From Hemileia vastatrix (lineage: Eukaryota; Basidiomycota; Pucciniomycetes; Pucciniales; Zaghouaniaceae), in NCBI GenBank assembly GCA_030280995.1, contig JASXTE010000005.1:32067501-32131500 (forward strand): DNA of 64,000 bases, given 5' to 3'. Of this stretch, positions 1 to 11,215 are shown in pieces (the stretch's first letter is position 1; every line of letters begins with the position of its first letter). Under the pieces are notes generated by a model. That model was given only the letters and a program-made list of their open reading frames with translations, did no database searches and was not told where the DNA came from. The position numbers and the translations under genes were made by a program.

Positions 1-1327
1 ATGGACACTTTTGCTGCATGCCGTCAGACGCAATCAATTCTTTTTATGGAAATGAGACTGAATTATCACTCCATCATTGCACTGAAAGTAGTTTTACATA
101 GACAAATTGTCCCCTGGAAGTTTGTCCAAATATAAGGTAGACAATTTTTTCCTTTGGTAAAAAGTAAATTTGATCCATGTTAATCTATGATGGTGCCCAT
201 TTTTTATGAAGCCTCTACTGGCTCATGATAGCAGAAATTATACTTAAAATCTTTATTTCATCTTTGATCTCTTTAATTTTAATCTTACCCTTTTATTTAT
301 CCTTTAGCTTTTAAATATCAATTTTATTTTGGTAAAACTGATAAGTTTCACATTTTTTTATATTTATTATATTATATTATTAAAGTTGTAAAATCGTCCA
401 GTGTACATTCATTACACATTTTTTGCTATACTAAAAACATTAATAATATAATGGTGACTAAAAAATAATCAAATAATAAATATGGATGACACAGAAAGAT
501 CAAATACCCATAGACATTTTTAAAATGAATAGAAGATTAACTGAAGAAGACTTGCACCCTAGCTACTCTCCATCATAAAAGTGTCCAGCACAATTTCATC
601 TGAGCTTGTGCTGGACACTTTTGGTTGCATGCAGTCAGATTGGATAAATTTACTCAATGGAAGTTAAAATGAATTTTTGCTCAATCATTGCACAAGAAGT
701 AGCTTTATACTGCTGTACTATCCTCCTGATTTTTTGGAAAACATCAGGTGGACACTTTTATTAATTTTAAAAAAAAGAAAAAATATTCCAAATCTAGAAC
801 TGGTGGTGCAAATTTGGTCTTAAAACTCAAATTATCTTTGATGGCAGAAATTTTATTTGAGTGTTTAATTTCATATTTAATCACTTTTATTTTACTTTTT
901 TATTCCTGTTTTTGCTTTCAAATATCAATTTATTTATTGTAAAAATAATAATTTTCATATTTTTTTTACTTTTATTTTATAAGATTATGAAAGATGTAGC
1001 ATCTCCCAGTATGCATTTGGCTTACAAATTTTTTCAATACTAATAACATTAATATTATAATGGTGAAAAACAATGAATCAAATGATAAATATGAATGACA
1101 CAGAAAGATCATATACAAGTGGATTTTTTTATATGGAATACCTGATGAACTGAAGAAGACCTGCACCCTAGATACTCACCATCATAAAAGTGTCCAGAAT
1201 AAGTTCAGCCAAACTTGTGCTGGAAACTTTTGGTTGCATGCAGTCAGATGGGATAAATTTACTCTATGGAAATGAAAATGACATTTTGCTCAATCATTGC
1301 ACAATAAGTAGTTTGATATTGCTAAAA

Positions 1328-1371
1328 TGTCCTCCTAATGAATTTTCAAAACTCATCAGGACACTTTCTTT
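1328..1371. repeat. Example of the secondary palindrome within a satellite unit
   Basis: AAATGTCCTCCTAATGAATT is followed by an imperfect reverse complement ending CATCAGGACACTTT. In less decayed form (10,685-10,735; 10,935-10,975) the motif is TCCACCTGAAGTTT, GGCC-like centre, AAACTTCAGGTGGA. It shares its outer GTGTCC/GGACAC and inner AGTTT/AAACT blocks with the primary palindrome and differs in the middle of the arm. Confidence 0.7.
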
Positions 1372-3618
1372 GGCTTAACAAAAAAGAAAATATAGTGCAA
1401 GTTTAGCCCTGGTGGTGCACATTTGATCTAACACCTCTACTTGTTATTGATAGTGGGAATTGTCCTTAGATTTTTTTTCTTATTTTATCCCTTTTATTTT
1501 ACTTTTTTATTGCTCATATTGCTTTGGATATCAATTTTTAATTTTTAAAATAAATAATTTTCATACTCTTATACCTTTATTTAATAATATATGATTAAAG
1601 GTGGAGCACCACCTGGTATGCATTTTTCACACAAGTCATTACTATAGTAATAACGTTAAAAATATAATGATGACAAAAAATTAATCAAATGGTAAATTTA
1701 AATAACACAGAAAGATCAAATTCCAGTGGAAATGTTTATAAGAAATCCCTTTTGAGTTTAAGAAGATTTGCTGTATGCCTACTCTCAATTATAAAAGTGT
1801 CCAGCACAAGTTTGGCCAAACTTGTGCTGGACAATTTTGGTTGCATGAAGTCATATGAGATAAATTCTCTCCATGTCAATAAAAAATGATATTTCACTCA
1901 ATTATTGAAGTAAAGAATGTTTAATATTGTAAAATTGTCCCCTGGATGTCTGTCCAAACCTCAGTTCAAAATTTGTTAGCTATACATAAAAGTAAGTTTA
2001 GACCAAGTCTTGACCTACAGGTCCCCAACTGTCCCAACACCACTTCTGGCTCTTGATAGTGAAAATTTTACTTGTATTTTTTATTTTGTATTTGATCCCA
2101 TTTATTTTCATTTTGCTATTCTATTATCTTTTTAATTTTAAATATCAATTTATTTTTTTAAAAACTAAACATATTCATATTTTTTTAACTTTATATAATA
2201 ATATTATTAAAGTTGTAAGATCACCAATTTTGCATTTGGCATGCAGGTTTTTGCTAAACTAGAAACATTAATAATATATATGGTGACAAAAAATTAATTA
2301 TAAGATAAATATGAATGATAAAAAAAAGTTAAAAACCCAATAGAAATGTGAAAAACAAAAAACTGATGTACTGAGAAACACTTCCACCCTAGCTACTCTC
2401 CATCATAAATGTGTCCAGCACAAGTTCGGCAGAACTTGTGCTGGACACTTTTGTTCATGTGCAGTCAGATGGGATCAATTCTCTCTGTGGAAATTAAATT
2501 AAAAAAATTCTAAATAATTACATAGAAGAAGTTTGGTATGGCTGAATTATCCACCTTGAGTTTTTCCAAACCTCAGGTGAAAAATTTTTTATCTTTAAAA
2601 AAAATTAAATTTTATCAAATTTAGCCCTGATGGCACCCATTAGTTTTAACACCTCTACTGGCTCTTGAAGGCAGGATTTTTTCTTGAATTTTTCTTTTTC
2701 ATTTTTGATCTCTTTCACTTTACTTTTTTATCACTCATGTTACATTTGGATATTAATTTATAATTTTGGAAAAGAAATCATTTTCATATTTTTTTAACAT
2801 TTTTTAATAATATTATAAAAGGTGTAATATAACATGGCATGCATTTGGCGCACAAGTTTTTTCTGTACTAATAAAATTAATAAAATTCTAATGACAAAAA
2901 ATTAATCAGATAATAAAATATGAATAACACAGAAAGATCAAATACCATTTGACATTTTTAGAAAAATAACAGTTGCACTGAAGAAGACCTGCACCCTCGC
3001 TACTCTCCATCATAAAAGTGTCCAGCACAAGTTTGGCCAAACTTGTGCTGGACACTTTTGGTCAGGTGCAGTCAGGTGGGATCAATTCTCTCTATGGAAA
3101 TGAAAAAAATTACTTGATAAGAAACTTCACTAGATGTAGTTTGATATAGCTGAATTATCCACCTAGAGTTCATCCAAAATACAGGTACACATTTTTTTAT
3201 CTTTAAAAAACAATTAATTAAGTACAATTTATCTCTGACGGCTCTCATTTGCTTCAACATCTCTACTGGCCTTTGATATTAGCAATAATACTTGGATTCC
3301 TTTTTTCATATTTGATCTCTTTAAATTAATTTTTTATTCCTCATATTGTTCTTGGATTGTAATTAATAAATTTTAAAATAAATTATTTTAATATTTTTAT
3401 ACACTTTTTTAATAATATTATAAAATGTGTAACATCACTCAGTATGCATTTGGCACATGATTTTTTGCTATACTTATATAATTAATAATATAATTAAGAC
3501 AAAAAATTAATCAAACAATATGTATGAGTGAGGCACAAAGATAAAATACCAGTAGACATGTTTGTAAGAAATACCAGATGAACTGAAGAAAAATTCTACC
3601 CCAGCCGCTCTCCATCAT

Positions 3619-3664
3619 AGAAGTGTCCAGCACAAGTTCGGCCGAACTTGTGCTGGACACTTTT
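3619..3664. repeat. Example of the primary 46-bp palindrome (GGCCG-centred)
   Basis: The left arm AGAAGTGTCCAGCACAAGTT and the right arm are reverse complements except at the outermost bases, around the centre CGGCCG. It could extrude as a ~22-bp stem with almost no loop. Sister units at 3014-3059 and 1793-1838 have the same arms with centre TGGCCA, so both arms changed together. Confidence 0.9.
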
Positions 3665-5960
3665 GGTCATGTGCAGTCAGATGGGATCAATTCTCTGTAT
3701 GGCAACAAAAAAATTTTTTTATCAAATTTCACTAGAAGTATTTTTCTTTAGCTGAATCATCCACCTGCTGTTCTGCCCAATATCAGGTGAATAATTTTTT
3801 ATCTTTAAAGAAAAGGTCACTTATTACAATTAAGCCCTGATGGCTCCCATTTGCTTTAACACCTCTACTTGCTCTTGATAGCAGGAATTTTACCAGTATT
3901 TTTTTCATATTTTCACTCTTTGACTTTTATTTCACTCTTTTATTCCTCTTTTTACTTTTAAATTTCAATTTAATTTTTGTAAAACTATTCCTTTTCATAT
4001 TTATTTACATCTATTTTAAAAAATTATTGAAGGTATAACTTCACCTGGTATGCATTTGGCACACAAGTTTTTGCTATACTAATAACATTAATAATATAAT
4101 GGTGATAAAATATTAATCGGATGATAAATATGAAAGATACAGACTGATCAAATACCAGTAGACATGTTTATGAGAAATACAAGATGAACGAACTGAAGAA
4201 AATTTCCACCCAAGCTACTCTCCATCATAAAAGTGTCCAGCACATGTTTGGCCGAACTTGTTCTGGACACTTTTAGTCACGTGCAGTCAGATGGGATCAA
4301 TTCTCTATATGGCAACAAAAAAACATTTTTTATTAAACTTCACTACAAGCAGTTTTGTTTAGCTGAATCATCCACCTGTTGTTCTTCCCAACCTCAGGTG
4401 TATAATTTTTTATCTTTAAAAAAAAGGTCACTTATTACAATTTAGCCCTGATGGCTCCCATTTTTTTCAACACTTCTACTGGCTCTTGAGAGCAAGAATT
4501 TTACTAGTATTTTGTTTTTCATAATTGATCTCTTTGAGATTAATTTTACCTTTTTATCCCTCATATTGCTTTTGTATATCAATTTATTTTTTGTAAAACA
4601 AATCATTTTCATATTTTTTTACCTTTATTTAATAATATTATAAAAGGTGTAACATCACCCGGTATGCATTTGGCACACCAGTTTTTGCTAAACTTATAAT
4701 ATTAATAATATAATGGTGACAATAAATTAATCAAATGATATATATGAGTGATGCACAAAGATCAAGTACCAATGGACATGTTTATAAGAAATACCAGATT
4801 AACTGAAGAAAAATTCTACCCTAGCTACTCTCCGTCATAAATGTGTCCAGCACAAGTTCGGCCGAACTTGTGCTGGACACTTTTTGTCACATGCAGTCTG
4901 GTGTGATCAATTCTCTCTCAATCATTGAACTAGAAGTTGTTTGATATGGCTAAATGGTTATGCTGAAGTTTTTTTAAACCTCAGATTGGCACTTTTTTGT
5001 TTTTCAAAAAAGCAATTATAGTCCAAGTTTAGCCTCACTGGTGGACATTTGCCCCAACATGTATACTTGCTCTTGATGGCAGTATATTTATTTTAATTAT
5101 TTATTTCATATTTGATTCCTTTAATTTTACCTTTTTATCCCTCATATTGCTTTTGTATATCAATTTATTTTTTGTAAAACAAATCATTTTCATATTTTTT
5201 TACCTTTATTTAATAATATTATAAAAGGTGTAACATCACCCAGTATGCATTTGGCACATGAGTTTTTGCTATACTTATAATATTAAAACATAATGGTGAC
5301 AAAAAATCAATCAAATGATAAATATGAGTGAGGCACAAAGATCAAATACCAGTGGACATGTTTATAAGAAATACCAGATAAACTGAAGAAAAATTCCACC
5401 CTAGCTAACCTCCATCATAAAAGTGTCCAGCACAAGTTCGGCCACACTTGTGCTGGACACTTTTGGTCACATGCAGTCTGATGTGATCAATTCTCTCTAT
5501 TGCAATGAAGATGAATTTTTCTTCAATAATTGCACTAGAAGTTGTTTGATATGGCAAAATTGTCATCCTGAAGTTTTGGTAAAGCTCCAGTGGATTTTTT
5601 TTTTTTTTTACAAAAAAGAAATTATAGTCCAAGTTTAGTGCCACTGGTGGGCGTTCACCCCATCATGTCTACTTGCTCTTGATGGGAGGAATTTCACTTT
5701 AATTTTTTATTTCATATTTGATCCCTTTAATTTTACCTTTTTATCCCTCATATTGCTTTTGGATATTAATTTATTTTTTGTAAAACAAATCATTTTCATA
5801 TTTTTTTACCTTTATTTAATAATATTATAAAAGGTTTAACATCACCCGGTATGCATTTGGCACACGAGTTTTTGCTATACTTATAATATTAAATAACATA
5901 ATGGTGACAAAAATCAATCAAATGATAAATATGAGTGAGGCACAAAGGTCAAATACCAAT

Positions 5961-7254
5961 TAATCAATAGTTCTTTTTAATATTATAAATTTTTTGATTA
6001 AATAAAATGGTAATAATGAATTATATTTTTCATCCACAATTCCACTCTAATGATTCCACTGCACAAAAAGGGTTCACTTGGTCCTTTCTTTACTGCTTGT
6101 GCATATATTTTATTGCCCACAGTAATACAATTTTTTGTAGTGATTATCCCACATCTGATTCAGGAATATTTTTAAACAATATAAGTTTTTTTACAAAAGA
6201 CCTTATCATATCCAATATCCCACAAAAAATACACTCTGATTTTGTATTAAAGCCTGTTAATTATTAAGAAATTGTTAAAATAATTAGATTAGACCCTGGC
6301 ACAGCTAGATCCATACCAACCGACCTAAAGTCTTTTCAATATTGAAAACAATTAAATAAAATTATGATATCATACTAAATTATGGGCACCAACCATAATT
6401 CAGCACCTCTCATTTGCTCTGCTACAAAATGAGTGCATGTAGCATTTTTCTAACGTCGGACTGTTTTTCTTCCTTCCCTCACACCTTTAGTCCAGAATGA
6501 AAATTTAGTATGAGTTTTGGTCAAAATGGTTTGCCAGTGTTATCTGTATGCAATATGAATTCATATTGCATATTTCTTTTTATGCATAAAATATACTCGT
6601 GAAGCATCATTTTTTTTGCATTTTTCAATCATTATGCATATTTATGCATATTCATATGCATATTCATTATACAGATTTATATGCATATTAATATATTTTA
6701 TTCATATACGTATATGCACCTTTTTTTTGCATATTCAATATGCATATTTTTAATGCTCATCAATATGCATATTTTTATGCATATTTTTATGCATATTCAA
6801 TATTCATATTTTTTATGCATTATCACTATGCATATTTTTTATGCATATTTATTCTTCATAGTCATTATGCATACACTTTGGATAGGCAATTCACATCAAT
6901 TTTTAGCATGCAATAAGTATCCACCATGCAAATTCAAATGCATATGCATCTATATCATACACGCAACATATATACAAGTTTAATATTTGAATATTAAGGT
7001 ATGCTAAGTGATGTTGTTCAACCTTTTGCCAAACCTGAGATTAACTGAGGTTCAATGTGGTTCTTAAGCTCTGCTCAAGGAGGGATTGTTCTGGATTCAA
7101 TCTGTGACAGTTTATTTTTTCAATGTTTTTTCATCAGATTTAAAAACATCTTTCTGACAGTTTCAGGATGGTTTCCCAACAGTTTCCTGACAAATTCCTA
7201 ATAGTTTCAAAAAGAGGGAACTGCTAACAGTTCAGCCCCAGATTTCCCGTGGTG
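5961..7254. other. Non-satellite spacer between the inverted satellite arms
   Basis: No unit palindrome is present. An 86-codon ORF at 6007-6267 has no recognisable family. From about 6540 to 6880 the sequence is dominated by ATGCATAT-like words. From 7070 to 7254 there are repeated GACAGTTT/AACAGTTT words, then an AAAGAGGGAACTGCTAAC stretch leading into CAGATTTCCCGT, directly next to the start of the inverted satellite arm. No gene is recognised. Confidence 0.6.
6540..6880. repeat. ATGCATA-rich low-complexity tract
   Basis: Words such as TATGCATATTC and ATGCATATTTTT recur more than ten times, irregularly spaced. A second tract of the same type lies at 21,820-22,000. It is self-complementary AT-rich simple sequence and probably non-coding. 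Confidence 0.7.
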
Positions 7255-10200
7255 ATCAATAACAAGTAGAGGTGTTAGATCAAATGTGCAACACCAGGGC
7301 TAAACTTGCACTATATTTTCTTTTTTGTTAAACCAAAGAAAGTGTCCTGATGAGTTTTGAAAATTCATCAGGAGGACATTTTAACAATATCAAACAACTT
7401 ATTGTGCATGGTTGAGCAAAATGTCATTTTCATTTCCATAGAGTAAATTTATCCCATCTGACTGCATGCAACCCAAAGTGTCCAACACAAGTTTGGCCAA
7501 ACTTATGCTGGACACTTTTATGATGGTGAGTATCTAGGGTGCAGGTCTTCTTCAGTTCATCTGGTATTCATTATAAAAAAATCCACTTGTATATGATCTT
7601 TCTGTGTCATTCATATTTATCATTTGATTCATTGTTTTTCACCATTATACTATTAATGTTATTAGTATTGAAAAAAATTATAAGCCAAATGCATACTGGG
7701 AGATGCTACATCTTTAATAATCTTATTAAATAAAAGTAAAAAAAATATGAAAAGTATTAGTTTTACAATAAATAAATTGATATTTGAAAGCAAAAATAGG
7801 AATAAAAAAGTAAAATAAAAGTGATTAAATATGAAATTAAACATTTAAATAAAATTTCTGCCATCAAAGAAAATTTGAGTTTTCAGACCGAAATTGCACC
7901 ACCAGTTCTAGATTTGGAATATATTTTCATCTTTTTTAATTAATAAAAGTTTCCATCTTAGGTTTTCAAAAAAATCAAGACGATAGTATAGCAGTATAAA
8001 AATACTTCTTGTGCAATGATTGAGCAAAAATTCATTTTAACTTCCATTGAGTAAATTTATCCCATCTGACTGCATGCAACCAAAACTGTCCAGCACAAGC
8101 TCAGCTGAACTTGTGCTGGACACTTTTATGATGGAGAGTAGCTAGGGTGCAAGTATTCTTCAGTTAATCTTATATTAATTTTAAAAAAGTCTATGGGTAT
8201 TTGATCTTTCTGTGTCATCCATATTTTTTATTTGATTATTTTTTAGTCCCCATTATATTATTAATGTTTTTAGTATAGAAAAAACATGTGTACTGAATGT
8301 ACACTGTGTGATTTTAAAACTTTAATAATATTATATAATAAATGTAAAAAAATGTGAAAGTTATCAGTTTTACCAAAATAAAATTGATATTTAAAAGCTA
8401 AAGGATAAATAAAATGTTAAAATTAAAATTAAAGAGATCAAACATGAAATAAAGATATTAAGTATAATTTCTGCTATCATGAGCCAGAAGAGGCTTCAGA
8501 AAAAATGGACACCATAATAGATTAACATGGATCAAATTTACTTTTTACCAAAGGAAAAAATTGTCTACTTTAGGTTTGGACAAACTTCTGGGGGACAATT
8601 TGTCCATATAAAACTACTTTCAGTGCAATGATGGAGTAATCATTCAGTCTCATTTCCATAAAAAGAATTTATTGCATCTGATGGCATGCAACCAAAAGTT
8701 TCCATCACAAGTTTGGCCAAACTTGTGCTGGACACTTTTATCATGAAGAGTATGCAGGGTGCAAGTCATTTTTAATCATCCGAAATTTCTTATAAACATT
8801 TCCACTGTTATTAAATCTTTGTGCCTCACTCATATTTATCAATTGATTAATTTTTTGTCACCATTATAATATTAATATTATCAGTATAGCAAAAACTTGT
8901 GTGCCAAATGAATACTGGGTGATGTTACACCTTTTATAATATTGTTAGATAAAGGTAAAAAAATATGAAAATAATTTTTTTTACAAAAAATAAACTTCTA
9001 TCCAAAAGTAATATGAGAGCAATAAAGTAAAATAAAAGAAATCAAAGATGAAAATTAAAATCCAACTTAAATTCCTGCCATAAACAGAAAAAAGAGATGT
9101 TGAATCAAATTAGCACAATCAGGGCTAAACTTGCACTAAATTTTATTTTTTGTTTAAATAAAAAAAAATCCACTTGAGCTTTATCAAAACTTCAGCATGA
9201 AAATCTTGCCATATCAAATTACTTCTAGTGTAATTTTTTATAAAAAATTTATCTTCATTTCCATAGAGAGAATTGCTCCCATCTGGCTGCACCTGACCAT
9301 AAGTGTCCAGAAAAAGTTTGGCCAAACTTGTGCTGGACACTTTTATGATGGAGAGTAGCTAGGGTAGAATTTCTCTTCAGTTCATCTAGTATTTCTTACA
9401 AACATGTCTACTGGTATTTTATCATTTTTCCTCACTCATAAATATCATTTGATTAATTTTTGGTTGCCATTATATTATTAATTTCATAAGTATAGATAAA
9501 ACTCATGTGCTAAATGCATACCAGGTGATGTTATTCCATTTATAATATTATTAAATAAATGTATAAAAATATGAAAAAAGTTTATTTTAAAAATTATTAA
9601 TTGATATCCAAAAGCAATATTAGGAATAAAAAATTAAGTTAAAGGGATCAAATATGAAAAAAGAAATCCAAATAATATTCCTACTATCAAAGGCTAGTAG
9701 AGGTGTTGAAGCAAATGAGAGCCATCAGGGGTAAATTGTAATAAATTTAACTTTTTTTTAAAGATAAAAAATTGTGCACCTGTGGTTTGGATGAACTCTA
9801 GGAAGAAAATTTGGCTATGTAAAACTACTTTTAGTGAAGTTTTTTATCAAATAATTTTTTTCATTGCCATAGCAAGAATTGATCTCATATGACTGCACCT
9901 GACCAAAAGTGTCTAGCACAAGCTTGGATGAACTTGTGCTGGACACTTTTTTGATGGTGAGTATCTAGGGTGCAGCTCTTCTTCAATGCAACTGGTATTT
10001 TTTTAAAACATATCCACTGGTATTTGATCTTTCTGTTTTATTAATATTTTATCATTTGATCAATTTTTTGTCACCAGTATATTATTATTATTAGTGTAGC
10101 TAAAAAACATGTGCCAAATGCTTACAGGGTGATGTTAAACCTTTAATAATTTAATTAAATACAGGTAAAAAATTATGAAAATGATTTGTTTTACATATAA

Positions 10201-10960
10201 TTAATTGATATCTAAAAGAAAAAAAAGGGATAAAAAGAAATAGGTTGAATAAAAGGGATTTTATATGAAATTTAAAATTCAAGCTAAATGCCTACTTTCA
10301 AGGCTCAGAAGAGGTGTTGGATAAAATGGGCATCATCAGGAATAAAATTTTACTTAATTTGATTTTTTAAAAAACTAAATGAAGTTTTCAACTGATTTTT
10401 TTCCAATATTTAGTTGGACACTTTGTCTATATCAAATTACTTCTAGTAACATGATTGACCAAATTAAATCCTCAATTCCATATGCAGAATTGATCCCATA
10501 TGGCTGGACCAGGCCAAAGGTGTCAACCACAAGTTGAGAATTCTTAATTGATTCTCATTGCCATATAGAGAGTTGATCCCATATGACTGGATTTGGCAAA
10601 AGTGTCGCCACAATTTTTGATAAACTTAAGTTTGAAAAGTTTATGATGGTAAATAATTGCAAGTCTTCTTCATTTCAACAAGTAATCCTCATAAAAACTT
10701 CCACCTGTATTTTGGCCAAACTTCAGGTGGACACTTTGGCCATATTAAATTAATTCTAGTTCCATGTTGATAAAAAACTGATACTTATTGCCATATATCG
10801 ATATTAAACCCATCAGACTGTGACTTTCCAAAAGTGTCTACCTGACTTATGGCTAAACCTCAGTTGGACACTTTAATGATGCAGAGTAGCTAGGGCAAAA
10901 GTATTCTTCAGTTAATTTGGTATTTATAATAAATTTATCCTCCTGAAGTTTAGCCTAACT
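7255..10960 (-). repeat. Satellite array, inverted orientation
   Basis: The same family as 1-5960 but reverse-complemented. Primary palindromes lie at 7474-7519, 8082-8127, 8694-8739, 9299-9344 and 9905-9950; decayed ones lie near 10,597-10,642 and 10,829-10,874. The stretch 7255-8739 is a close reverse-complement copy of about 1-1451, unit for unit, whereas the units further right are more diverged. Spacing shortens and palindromes decay beyond 10,440. Confidence 0.85.
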
Positions 10961-10979
10961 TCAGGTGGACAATTTCGGA

Positions 10980-11215
10980 AAGCACCAGTTAGTCACTATC
11001 CATCAAAAAAGTGTTCACCAAAATTTTGGCTAAACTTGTGGTGGACCCCTTTGATCAGCCACAGTCAGATGAGATCAACTCTTTAGATGGAAATGAGGAT
11101 GATATTTTGGTCAATAATGGAAATAGAAGTAGTTTGATGTGGCCAAATTACCCCCCTGAAGGTCAGATAAACCTCACAAGGACACTTTTTAGCAGGGTGT
11201 AACTGAGAAAAATCC
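10980..11215 (+). repeat. Terminal satellite fragment back in + orientation
   Basis: A degenerate palindrome at about 11,007-11,051 is followed by CACAGTCAGATGAGATCAAC and the downstream box in + orientation. So the orientation flips again at the edge of the array. The 63-codon ORF here is only the repeat read in one frame. Confidence 0.65.

Larger units (their letters stand above)
1..5960 (+). repeat. Satellite array of ~600-bp palindrome-bearing units, + orientation
   Basis: About ten tandem units, the first cut by the window start (half palindrome at 2-12). Each unit carries a 46-bp near-perfect palindrome at 577-622, 1186-1231, 1793-1838, 2407-2452, 3014-3059, 3619-3664, 4229-4274, 4839-4884 and 5419-5464, giving a period of 605-614 bp except the last (580). 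Each arm reads AAAAGTGTCCAGCACAAGTT and the centre is CGGCCG or TGGCCA. Downstream follow a conserved GCAGTCAGATGGGATCAATT box, a second degenerate palindrome ~100 bp further on, and an AT-rich tail with a GCATTTGGCACAC box. No convincing coding region lies in the units; the short ORFs simply follow the repeat. This is satellite-like DNA of unknown function. Confidence 0.9.

Noticed and set aside
748..5644. Short ORFs in the satellite units (60-79 codons)
   Set aside because: They recur only because the unit recurs, differ in frame and length between units, and show no domain.
1..5960. CRISPR-like array (regularly spaced palindromic repeats)
   Set aside because: Spacing is ~600 bp, the 'spacers' are homologous to each other, and the context is eukaryotic transposon DNA.
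7539..9340. ORFs in the inverted satellite arm
   Set aside because: Same reason; they mirror ORFs of the + arm at 861-1166.
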